From the NCBI GenBank assembly GCA_036654375.1, contig JAVVSD010000006.1, forward strand, positions 1 to 64,000: a stretch of 64,000 nucleotides of DNA, in the 5' to 3' direction. A model generated the notes under the pieces. The model searched no databases and was not told the DNA's origin. It saw only the letters and a list, made by a program, of their open reading frames with translations. Positions 31,704-39,986 of this stretch are shown here, piece by piece; the stretch's first letter is position 1, and each line of letters starts with the position of its first letter. The DNA is from RZYX01 sp036654375. GTDB taxonomy: Bacteria; Bacillota; Clostridia; Oscillospirales; Acutalibacteraceae. Position numbers and translations under genes: made by a program.

Positions 31704-34349
31704 ATGAGAAAAAAAGCGATATCATTTTTGCTTTGCACTTGTATGGCATTGACAGCGTTTACACCGAGAGCAAATGTCATTGCAAGTGACGGTAGCGACG
31801 CAACGCCTTCAAGCCCACGCAAAACAGCACAAGGTATTACACTAAATAAGACCGCAAGCCGAAATGCTGATGGCACATATAAAATATCAATGGAAGCATA
31901 TACAACAGGGAAGGTTAATCCCGTTCCAAATGACATAGTTCTTGTCATTGACGAGTCAGGAAGTATGAGCGACAGGGATTTTTCAAAGACCATTGTCGAG
32001 AGGTGCAAGGCATCTGACAATAACAGCAATTTATACCGCATCGGGGATATGTTATTTGTAGTTGAAAACAGCGACAGATATCCCGTGAAGATAGAAAAGA
32101 AATATAATGTTGGTAAAGTAAGATATGAATACACATATTCATATACGGATTCAAATAATGTTCCACACACTGCAGAAAGTTATAGACCAAATGGAACACC
32201 ACCATCATGGAATTTTTACCACATCTATGAGGATTATATAAGCCGTACACAGGCAGTGCAAGAAGCTGTTGCGCAGTTCTGTGCAACAGTAACTCAGGAT
32301 GCGGTTGAAAACAGTGTTAATCACAGAATTGCAATGGTTGGATTTTCAACGGATTATCTTTGCGAAATGATAACAGGACCAGGAGCGGGTAAAAAATATG
32401 AAAATATGAAACCTGAATACTATCAAAATGCTCTACGCGATGTTACACAACCAGGAACGCAATCGGAACTTACGAACGCAATCAGAACTTTAAAAGGTGA
32501 CGGTGCGACAAGAACAGATATCGGAATGGATATGGCAAAGAATATTTTTGCCAATGATGCTCTTGGAGGCAGTTCAAACAGAAACAGAGTTGTTGTTGTG
32601 CTGAGTGATGGCGTTCCAGAAAGAGCAGTAGATATTGGGTTTAACAAAAATCTTGCAAATGACGCTCTCGCGTACTCACACGATATTAAGAGTGGCTCAA
32701 ATGCCAAAGTATTTGATGTTTCAATTTTTTCAGAAGCAGATATTAATGGTACAGATAAGGCAAATAGTTTTATGAATTACCTTTCAAGCAACTATCCAGA
32801 CGCAATTAACATGGATAATGCAGGCACAAAAACATCAGGAGATTATTATTTGATAGCGAGAGATCAGACGGGTCTTAACGGATTGTTTGGTCAAATTGCA
32901 ACAATGGTTACAAAGCCAGACATTTCACTTGGACAAAACACTGTTGTTAAGGACACTATATCAGAAAATTTCAAGTTGCCAAATGGTGCAACTGCGGCGG
33001 ATATAAATGTTTATACCCAAAATTTTAATGGGAATGGAATATGGGACTCAAACAAGACAAAAGCAAGTGGTGTAACACCAACAATTTCAGGCAAACAGAC
33101 TGGCGTTTCAGGCTTTGACTTTGACGCAAACTGTATAACTCAAGTTGCAAAGCCAGACGGAACATTTGGCAAGAAGCTTATAATTGAGTTTAATGTTGAG
33201 CTTGACGGAACATCGTTTGGTGGAAACGGAATACCAACAGACACAACGCAGTCAGGAGTATATGCAGGCAATAATTTAATTGCGAATTTCCCAGTGACAA
33301 CAGTTGATGCTCCAGTGAATTATAGATTTGACACAAGTAACCAGCTTATATATGCAAGTAATAATGCAGACCTTGGTTTGCTTTTAAAAGATGCCACAGG
33401 ATTTGCACCAAACGGTAAAAACAATGCCTTTGTTGATATTAGCTTTTTGCTAAAGCAAGGCAGTACAGAAATAGGAACTTTTAAGATTAATGCTGGCGCA
33501 GATAAAGGCTTATGGGCTAAAGGAAGCGACAATCTTAATCCTCTGCTTACAAAAACCTCAGAGTATTCAATTGAGTGTACAGTGACTCCAAAAACAGCAG
33601 GAGTTGAGCAAGCAAAGAATTATGAAAAGAAGATTGCAAAAGTCGTTGTTCTGAAGCCTTATATTTCAACAAAAGATAAAAAGGCTAACTATAATGACGA
33701 AATCAATCTTGACTCAAATGTTAGTGCAGAATGGAAGACCACTGAAATAACAGATGGCTTAGTTCCACTCGGAAGTACTCCAAAACTTTCATATGAGTTT
33801 GAGGATTCTGACGGTGCAGTCGCAACTCCAAAGGCCTACAAAGCTCTTAAAGACAGCAGAGTTAGAATCAAAGGAGTTACTGCAAATGGAACGGATTTAA
33901 TGTCTATAACGACATTTAATCCAGCAACAAAAGATTTTACAATTGGCATAAATAAATTTAATCTTGTTATAAACAAAACAGTTGAAGGAACAAAAAAGAT
34001 TGATCAGGTATTTATTATTGCGGTAAAAGATTCACAGGGAAATGTTTTTAATGTCACAATCTTGCCATCTGACTTTAAAGACGGAAGGACTGCAACAAAG
34101 AAAATGAACGGACTTTACTGCGGAATGGATTACAAGATTTCAGAGGATAAGAACTGGTCGTGGAGATATGCTCCCGAAATCTTACAGCCAACTATCAATG
34201 TTACTGAAGATGGAAAAACCGAAACGGTAAACATTAAGAATTCAAGAATAAATGATAAGTGGCTCTGTGGTGAGGCTGTTTCGAGCAACGCCTTTATTGA
34301 AAAATACAACCCAATAGCAAATTTGTTTAACAATGATGTGGAGGGATAA
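31704..34349 (+). CDS. Large secreted vWA-domain surface protein (adhesin-like)
   Basis: An 881-aa protein. It has a conventional signal peptide (residues 1-28, LCTCMALTAF core), then a von Willebrand A domain with MIDAS DESGS (83-87) and VVVLSDG later, holding an insertion of about 80 aa with many Tyr. A long beta-rich stalk (about 410-860) includes a Cna-B/DUF5979-like repeat near LVINKTVEGTKK. It has no LPxTG motif and no C-terminal membrane helix, so retention probably depends on partners. The layout resembles pilus-tip adhesins. It is preceded by AAGGAGG. Confidence 0.85.
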   Translation: MRKKAISFLLCTCMALTAFTPRANVIASDGSDATPSSPRKTAQGITLNKTASRNADGTYKISMEAYTTGKVNPVPNDIVLVIDESGSMSDRDFSKTIVERCKASDNNSNLYRIGDMLFVVENSDRYPVKIEKKYNVGKVRYEYTYSYTDSNNVPHTAESYRPNGTPPSWNFYHIYEDYISRTQAVQEAVAQFCATVTQDAVENSVNHRIAMVGFSTDYLCEMITGPGAGKKYENMKPEYYQNALRDVTQPGTQSELTNAIRTLKGDGATRTDIGMDMAKNIFANDALGGSSNRNRVVVVLSDGVPERAVDIGFNKNLANDALAYSHDIKSGSNAKVFDVSIFSEADINGTDKANSFMNYLSSNYPDAINMDNAGTKTSGDYYLIARDQTGLNGLFGQIATMVTKPDISLGQNTVVKDTISENFKLPNGATAADINVYTQNFNGNGIWDSNKTKASGVTPTISGKQTGVSGFDFDANCITQVAKPDGTFGKKLIIEFNVELDGTSFGGNGIPTDTTQSGVYAGNNLIANFPVTTVDAPVNYRFDTSNQLIYASNNADLGLLLKDATGFAPNGKNNAFVDISFLLKQGSTEIGTFKINAGADKGLWAKGSDNLNPLLTKTSEYSIECTVTPKTAGVEQAKNYEKKIAKVVVLKPYISTKDKKANYNDEINLDSNVSAEWKTTEITDGLVPLGSTPKLSYEFEDSDGAVATPKAYKALKDSRVRIKGVTANGTDLMSITTFNPATKDFTIGINKFNLVINKTVEGTKKIDQVFIIAVKDSQGNVFNVTILPSDFKDGRTATKKMNGLYCGMDYKISEDKNWSWRYAPEILQPTINVTEDGKTETVNIKNSRINDKWLCGEAVSSNAFIEKYNPIANLFNNDVEG

Positions 34350-34351
34350 TT

Positions 34352-34915
34352 TTGAGTTTAATAAACAAGCTAAAACAAACAGGCAAGTTAAAGATGTATG
34401 CGCTCATTATATCTGCCATTTTAATTGTTACAGTTGCAATTGGCGGAACAATGGCATGGCTGTCTGACAGCCAGACAATCAACAACAACTTTTCTGTTTC
34501 AAAGGTTAAGTGCGAAGTTAGACAGGATGTATCGGGAACATCAAGAGAAAATGTTGTTGTTGAAAACACAGGCGAAATAGACGGATTTGTTCGTGCAGTA
34601 ATTGTTCTTTCATGGGTTGATTCTGAAGGTAATACAGTTCCACAGCAAGTTAAGGACAGTGACTTCACGATGGACCTCAACAGCGTTGAGTGGTTCAAAG
34701 CTTCTGACGGATTTTATTACTACAGGAGTAAACTTGTTCCACAGGGCAAAACACATAACCTTATTAACAGCTTTACTGTAAATGACACATCAGGCACAAG
34801 CACCTTAAAACTTGAGGTTGTTGCGTCTTCAATTCAGGCAAATCCGAAAACAGCAGTTGAGGAAGCTTGGAGTGCAGTGTTGGTTGATGCAAGCGGAAAT
34901 TTAATAAATAAGTGA
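34352..34915 (+). CDS. Second SipW-dependent secreted protein (TasA-like)
   Basis: A 187-aa protein. An N-terminal basic segment and hydrophobic helix (YALIISAILIVTVAIG) lead into GTMAWLSDSQTINNNFSV, again the SipW-cognate signature. The mature domain is beta-rich (VVVENTGEIDGFVRAVIVLS). The start is TTG 34352, 6 nt after GGAGGG and 3 bp beyond the vWA stop, so the genes are coupled. It shares little beyond the signal region with the first TasA-like protein. Confidence 0.83.
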   Translation: MSLINKLKQTGKLKMYALIISAILIVTVAIGGTMAWLSDSQTINNNFSVSKVKCEVRQDVSGTSRENVVVENTGEIDGFVRAVIVLSWVDSEGNTVPQQVKDSDFTMDLNSVEWFKASDGFYYYRSKLVPQGKTHNLINSFTVNDTSGTSTLKLEVVASSIQANPKTAVEEAWSAVLVDASGNLINK

Positions 34916-34923
34916 GGGCGGTA

Positions 34924-35691
34924 ATGATGAAGTATAGTAAAAAGATTAAATTCATACTAAGCGGTATCATGTGCGTTGCTCTTATGATTTCGCTTTGTTT
35001 GACAGCATTTGCAAAGACAACTTCGGAAATAACATTTGGCAAAAACTTTGTGTTCAATCCAGGCACCAGTGACTTGTTTTCAAACTACAAGAACTTGCTT
35101 CCTGGAGAGAGCAGGTCACAGCAGATAAAGATTAATAATTCAAGCTCTGACCCCGTAAAGTTTTATCTCAAGTTTTCTTCTGCAAAGCAGGATAAAAACC
35201 TTACACAGGCGGAAAAAGACTTGGTTATGGATTTGATTAACAACAAGATTAAAATAACGGTTAAAGATTTAAACGGAAAAGAAGTTTATAGTGGAAATCT
35301 TGGTGGAACAAACAACTTGACGCAAACTACGGGTGGTAAAACCGCTGAAACATTCTTCTTAGGAGATCTTTCAGCAAACACATCAAAAAGCTTCACAGCA
35401 GAGCTTGAGATGGACAGCTCGGTTGGCAATGAGTACCAAGGTCTTTCGGGCAATGTCACATGGATTTTCACAGCAGAACAGAACGGCAAATCAGAGGATA
35501 TAATAATTAATGACAGCAATCCTCCTCTTGCGGGCCTTCCAAATGGTGGAAATGGAACTATTGGCGGATCAGGATTAATAAACACAGGTGACCCAAACAG
35601 CATTGTGATGTGGAGTGTTATGCTTGTTGGAGCAGTTGGTACATTTGTATTTATTGAGCTTAAAAGAAGAAAATCCAAGAACGCAAGCTAA
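34924..35691 (+). CDS. Surface protein with C-terminal membrane anchor and LINTGD motif
   Basis: A 255-aa protein. It has a conventional signal peptide ending LCLTAFA-KT, a beta-rich body (GESRSQQIKINNSSSDPVKF) and a Gly/Asn-rich linker. The end has LINTGDPNS, a hydrophobic helix (about 20 aa) and RRKSKNAS. This imitates a sortase sorting signal but has Ile-Asn in place of Pro-x. It could be a simple membrane anchor for the fibre or a non-canonical sortase substrate; no sortase is encoded nearby. ATG 34924 or 34927; both lie after GAGGGCG. Confidence 0.8.
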   Translation: MMKYSKKIKFILSGIMCVALMISLCLTAFAKTTSEITFGKNFVFNPGTSDLFSNYKNLLPGESRSQQIKINNSSSDPVKFYLKFSSAKQDKNLTQAEKDLVMDLINNKIKITVKDLNGKEVYSGNLGGTNNLTQTTGGKTAETFFLGDLSANTSKSFTAELEMDSSVGNEYQGLSGNVTWIFTAEQNGKSEDIIINDSNPPLAGLPNGGNGTIGGSGLINTGDPNSIVMWSVMLVGAVGTFVFIELKRRKSKNAS

Positions 35692-35718
35692 AGTACTAAA
35701 ATTTATTCTTAATAAAAA

Positions 35719-35770
35719 CATCCCTCTACTGTAGATGATTTAATTCTACAATAGAGGGATGCTTATTTTT
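35719..35770. terminator. Bidirectional terminator
   Basis: CATCCCTCTACTGTAGA (35719-35735) pairs with TCTACAATAGAGGGATG (35745-35761) apart from one mismatch. T-rich tracts lie on both sides. It separates the SipW operon from the convergent binding-protein gene. Confidence 0.88.
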
Positions 35771-35908
35771 ATTGTATGATTTTCAGGTTAAATGCAAGCA
35801 CTGTTCCACAATACGAGGTGAATGTGTTACTGTTCATTTTTTGTTTTATGCAAAAGCAAGGGCGGGCTATTCGTTTATATCAAAAGGCTAACAAAAAATT
35901 AAAAATAT

Positions 35909-37558
35909 TTAATCTGTGTGATGTGCCTTTATAAAGGTTACATTTTCTCCAGATGGATAGAAGTAAAGCCCCTCAACATTTTTACTGACGGCAACATAGC
36001 TGTCTTCAAAAATGGCAGGAAGAATAACTCCATTGTTAATCAGATAGCTTTCAGCGTCATTACAAAGGCTCAGCACTTTATCTTTGTCAGTAGCCTTCCT
36101 AATATTGGACAGCATAGTGTCATATGTGCTGGAAGAGTAGTTTGCAACATTTCCAAAGTTACCAGTTCCAAATCTGCTCAAAAAGTCAGATGCCAAAAAT
36201 TCATTTGCGGTAATTGGAGCAAAAGCAACTTCATAGTTGCCAAGAGATACACGCTTGGCAAGGTCGGGCTTTTCCATTGTGACAATAGAAACGGAGAACT
36301 CAATTCCAAACAACTTTTGCCACTGCTGAATCATCTTTTTAACTAAGCCCTCATGTTCCTTTGTGCAAAGCAAAGAAAGTGAAACAGATGTGCTTTTTCC
36401 GCTTTGAAGGTATTTGTTCCAATATGCAGATGAAATTTGCTCGTTAAAATTTGTTGGAGTAATCTTGCTCGAATTTGCACGATATGATGACCCAGGAACA
36501 AGAACACAGGACGAAGGAACAATGCCTGTGGCAACATCGCCAATGTCCGAGCCAAAAATTGAGCTGTCCGTTGCGTGGCCAAGTGCAAGTCTTAAATTGG
36601 TATCGCTGAGCGTTGTACTTGTGTTGTTAAAGCAAAGCGACCACACAGTGTTCTTATATTTTGTGGTGCTAACTTGTATTCCGGCCGGCAAAGAGGAATT
36701 GTCAGACTTTGAAATCGGTGCAGCATCATAGCTTTCTGCTGTTAGCTTAGTTATATAGCTTGCAGGGTCAGTATTAACAAAAAGTCTAACGCTTGTTGGC
36801 AACACTTTATTTTCACCTGAATAGTCCTCATTTGCATTGAGAAAAAGCGTTGAGTCCTTTTCCCAATTGCTGAGGTAAAAAGGTCCATTGCAGAGAATTA
36901 GCAAAGAGGAAAGACCGTATCTACCGGATGTCTTGCTAAAGAACTCTTCATTGCAGGGCATTGCGACAGGTGTCGCAAGGACACTTAAAAAGTTAATAGA
37001 GGCGTAATCCAGCTTGATTTCAAGGGTGTTATCGTCTAATGCCATTATTCCAAGCTTGTCCGAAGAGAGTTTTCCCAAATTGACAGCTTGCGCATTTTTA
37101 ATTGGAAAAAGGCTATCTGCATTCGGAGCCTGTGTCTGTGGGTCAATAGCTCGTTTTATTCCAAATACAAAGTCGTGTGCAGTAACTTTTGTATCAAAAC
37201 TTTTTTCATAATTTTTACCGAGTAAGTCCGCCAGCTTCTTTTCTGGCAAAAACCATTTTGCATCAGAACGCAATTTAAAGGTGTAGGTGAGAGAGTCGGC
37301 AGAAATTTTCCAGCTTTTTGCAACGCCGGGAATAATTTTACCGCCTTCGCCAATCCTTACAAGACCTTCAAAACAGTTGTTGATTAAAATGTTTGCAGAG
37401 TTGCCAACAGCAATCTGCGGGTCAAGGCAAACAGGGTCACTGTCCAGAGGGTAACGGATAACATCCGAAGAGATTTTTCCTTTACAGGAACAAAGCAAAG
37501 AACAAATAGTTGCAATACATAGGGCAAGAGCGATAATCCTCTTTTTCAAAAAATCCAC
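35909..37558 (-). CDS. Peptide-type ABC transporter solute-binding lipoprotein (SBP_bac_5 family)
   Basis: A 549-aa extracellular binding protein for oligopeptides or similar ligands. The signal peptide ends in the lipobox LCSC, with lipidated Cys25. The body shows the family pattern: YPLDSDPVCLDPQIAVGNSA, FEGLVRIGEGGKIIPGVAKS and TYTFKLRSDAKW. No permease or ATPase gene lies beside it, so it is an orphan receptor here. The GTG start at 37558 is close to GGAGGT; a TTG 9 bp inward is an alternative. A TATAAT at about 37591 on the minus strand may serve it. Confidence 0.9.
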   Translation of the reverse strand: MDFLKKRIIALALCIATICSLLCSCKGKISSDVIRYPLDSDPVCLDPQIAVGNSANILINNCFEGLVRIGEGGKIIPGVAKSWKISADSLTYTFKLRSDAKWFLPEKKLADLLGKNYEKSFDTKVTAHDFVFGIKRAIDPQTQAPNADSLFPIKNAQAVNLGKLSSDKLGIMALDDNTLEIKLDYASINFLSVLATPVAMPCNEEFFSKTSGRYGLSSLLILCNGPFYLSNWEKDSTLFLNANEDYSGENKVLPTSVRLFVNTDPASYITKLTAESYDAAPISKSDNSSLPAGIQVSTTKYKNTVWSLCFNNTSTTLSDTNLRLALGHATDSSIFGSDIGDVATGIVPSSCVLVPGSSYRANSSKITPTNFNEQISSAYWNKYLQSGKSTSVSLSLLCTKEHEGLVKKMIQQWQKLFGIEFSVSIVTMEKPDLAKRVSLGNYEVAFAPITANEFLASDFLSRFGTGNFGNVANYSSSTYDTMLSNIRKATDKDKVLSLCNDAESYLINNGVILPAIFEDSYVAVSKNVEGLYFYPSGENVTFIKAHHTD

Positions 37559-37715
37559 ACCTCCAACAAAAATCGACCTAAAACTGTCTATATTATATCA
37601 CACCTTTTATGGTTTTAAATATAGATAATTTGAAAATTTTTAACGCTTAGCTATAGAATATTACAACCAAATTATGTTATACTTTTAAATATATAACCGA
37701 ATGGAGAATTTTTAA

Positions 37716-39038
37716 ATGAATTACATATTACTGGCACTTGTAGCCATCAGTGTTATTTTAAATATAATTGCAATATTTATGCTTGTTTTGGCAAAAAAGT
37801 CGGACTCGGCACAGCAGATACAAGCATTAAAGCAAAGCCTTGATGAACATTCACGCCATATGGGAGATGAATTTCAACGCTCAAGGTTGGATACGGTTGC
37901 ATATCAAAAGGACATGAGAGAAGAAACCTCAAAAAGCCTTAACGAAATGTCACAGAAGCTTTCAGAAATGACAAAGGCAAACTATGAGCAACAGATAAAC
38001 CTTGTAGAAAAAATCTCTCGCTCACTTTCTGATATAAGAGAAATGAATATTGAGCAAAATGAAAAGCAAAGTAAGACTGTTGAGCAAGCCATTTCAAAAA
38101 TGCAGGACAGCAACGAGAAAAAGCTTGATGAGATGAGGCAAACTGTTGATGAAAAGCTGACGGCAACGCTTACAACAAGGCTTGAAAGCTCGTTTAAAAC
38201 AGTTTCACAACAGCTTGAAAATGTTTATAAATCACTTGGGGAGATGAAAGAACTTTCCACAGGTGTAACAGATAATGTCACAGCTCTTAATCGAGTGCTT
38301 ACAAATGTTAAGGCAAGAGGCACATGGGCTGAAATTCAGCTTGAGGGTATACTTGACCAGACTATACCGTCAATGTATGAAAAGAATGTGGCAACAAGAG
38401 AAGGCTCACAAAAGCGTGTTGAATTTGCGGTAAAAATTCCGTCAAGCGACGATGCAACAAAAATCACATATCTTCCTATTGACTCAAAATTTCCAATGGA
38501 GGACTATGTAAGGCTTTGTGATGCGGCAGACAGAGCAGATGCTGACGCACTTGCAAAGGCAAGAAAAGCACTTGAAGACAGAATAAAGGCAGAGGCAAAG
38601 TCCGTTGCGGAATATATTAACGAGCCAGCCACAACACCGTTTGCAATAATGTACCTTGCAACAGAAGGGCTTTATGCGGAAATAGCATCGTCAAGAACTG
38701 GGCTGCCAGAAAGGCTTCAAAGTGAATTTAATGTTATGATAGCTGGGCCAACAACAATAACGGCATTGCTTAATTCGCTTTCAATGGGATTTAGGTCAAT
38801 TGCAATAAATGAAAAGGCAAACGAAGTAAGACAGCTTCTCGCTGTTGCAAAAGCGCAGTACGAAACCTTTGGAGTTGTGCTTGAAAAGGCAAGAAGAAAG
38901 ATTGACGAAGCTGGAAAAACTCTGGACGAGGCACAGCACAGGAACACGATTATCAGAAAGAAGCTTCGTAATGTTGAAGATATTGGCGAAGCACAGGCAA
39001 ATATTATGCTTGAGTCTGAGTCGGACGCCGAGGAATAA
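37716..39038 (+). CDS. rmuC: DNA recombination protein RmuC
   Basis: A 440-aa protein with an N-terminal transmembrane helix (residues 5-28), a long coiled coil (about 30-190, rich in Glu, Lys and Gln) and the RmuC nuclease-like domain. The core motifs are ARGTWAEIQLEGILDQTIP and YLPIDSKFPMEDYVRL. RmuC limits inversions between repeats in E. coli; its biochemical activity is still uncertain. An extended -10 (TGTTATACT) lies about 35 bp upstream. Confidence 0.93.
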   Translation: MNYILLALVAISVILNIIAIFMLVLAKKSDSAQQIQALKQSLDEHSRHMGDEFQRSRLDTVAYQKDMREETSKSLNEMSQKLSEMTKANYEQQINLVEKISRSLSDIREMNIEQNEKQSKTVEQAISKMQDSNEKKLDEMRQTVDEKLTATLTTRLESSFKTVSQQLENVYKSLGEMKELSTGVTDNVTALNRVLTNVKARGTWAEIQLEGILDQTIPSMYEKNVATREGSQKRVEFAVKIPSSDDATKITYLPIDSKFPMEDYVRLCDAADRADADALAKARKALEDRIKAEAKSVAEYINEPATTPFAIMYLATEGLYAEIASSRTGLPERLQSEFNVMIAGPTTITALLNSLSMGFRSIAINEKANEVRQLLAVAKAQYETFGVVLEKARRKIDEAGKTLDEAQHRNTIIRKKLRNVEDIGEAQANIMLESESDAEE

Positions 39039-39041
39039 CGA

Positions 39042-39069
39042 TTGAAATACATACAAAAAAGTGTATAAT
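39042..39069 (+). promoter_or_regulatory. Promoter for the esterase-glycosidase pair
   Basis: TTGAAA (39042-39047), a 16-bp spacer and TATAAT (39064-39069), directly after the rmuC stop. Confidence 0.7.
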
Positions 39070-39098
39070 AACAATAGGCATTTTCAGGGGTGATTATT

Positions 39099-39986
39099 GT
39101 GGTAACTGATCTGCAGGAAGCGAAACAAAAAAGAGAGGCATGGAACACGATGCTGTCAAAGTATGAACGGCAATTTATCTGGGACGATAGTGTTCCCGAT
39201 TTTGACGATAATATCGAACAGAAAAAGCCTTCAATAACCTTTTTTAAAGCAAAAAACGCGAGTCCAAAGCATGGCTGCGTTTTGATTATTCCAGGCGGAT
39301 GTTATCTTTATAAGTCAACGAACGAGAGCGTAAATGTTGCACAAAAGATTAATTCAGCAGGAATAGATGCCGCGATTCTTGACTATAGAACAGTGCCATA
39401 TGAACGCAGCGTGATTTTAAAAGACGCAAAAAGAGCAATGAGATATTTAAGATATAATTCCAAATCCATGGGATTTTGCGAGGATAAAATAGCAATAATG
39501 GGATTTTCGGCTGGCGGTAATCTTGCAATGCTTTGTGCCATTAGTGCAGACAGCGGAAACAAGGATTCAGATGATGAGGTCGAGCGTGTTTCAAGTACTC
39601 CGAACGCACTTTTGCTTTGCTATCCAGCTGTTAATCTTGTGGACAGGTATCAAGAGAAGGACTGCTTTAGCCTTTTATCATATTTTGATATTGTAATAGA
39701 TAAGGAGCCTAAGCTTTTTCCGCCAACATTTATCTGGAACTCAATGGAAGACGAAATCATAAATTATCGTGCATCAATGGAGCTTGCAACAAGGCTTAAT
39801 AAAATGAATGTTCCTGTTGAACTGCACCTCTTTCCATATGGAGGACACGGTCAAAGTCTTGCATTTGACAAAAAAGGCGAGGTAAACCCTGGCGACAACA
39901 AGCTCACATCTTGCTGGAGCGACCTTTGTATCAGATGGCTTAGTTTTTACGGTTTTAACTTTAAGGAGGAACAGTATGAAATATAA
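39099..39986 (+). CDS. Alpha/beta-hydrolase (acetyl-esterase-like)
   Basis: About 295 aa. The fold shows an oxyanion segment IIPGGCYLYKS, the nucleophile elbow GFSAGGNLAML and a late GGHGQS with the expected catalytic His. It resembles acetyl-xylan or short-chain esterases of the BD-FAE type, and the overlapping GH3 gene supports a role in removing acetyl groups from plant glycans. GTG 39099 is preferred to GTG 39090, which lies in the AGGGGTG ribosome binding site. No signal peptide, so it acts in the cytoplasm. Confidence 0.85.
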   Translation: MVTDLQEAKQKREAWNTMLSKYERQFIWDDSVPDFDDNIEQKKPSITFFKAKNASPKHGCVLIIPGGCYLYKSTNESVNVAQKINSAGIDAAILDYRTVPYERSVILKDAKRAMRYLRYNSKSMGFCEDKIAIMGFSAGGNLAMLCAISADSGNKDSDDEVERVSSTPNALLLCYPAVNLVDRYQEKDCFSLLSYFDIVIDKEPKLFPPTFIWNSMEDEIINYRASMELATRLNKMNVPVELHLFPYGGHGQSLAFDKKGEVNPGDNKLTSCWSDLCIRWLSFYGFNFKEEQYEI

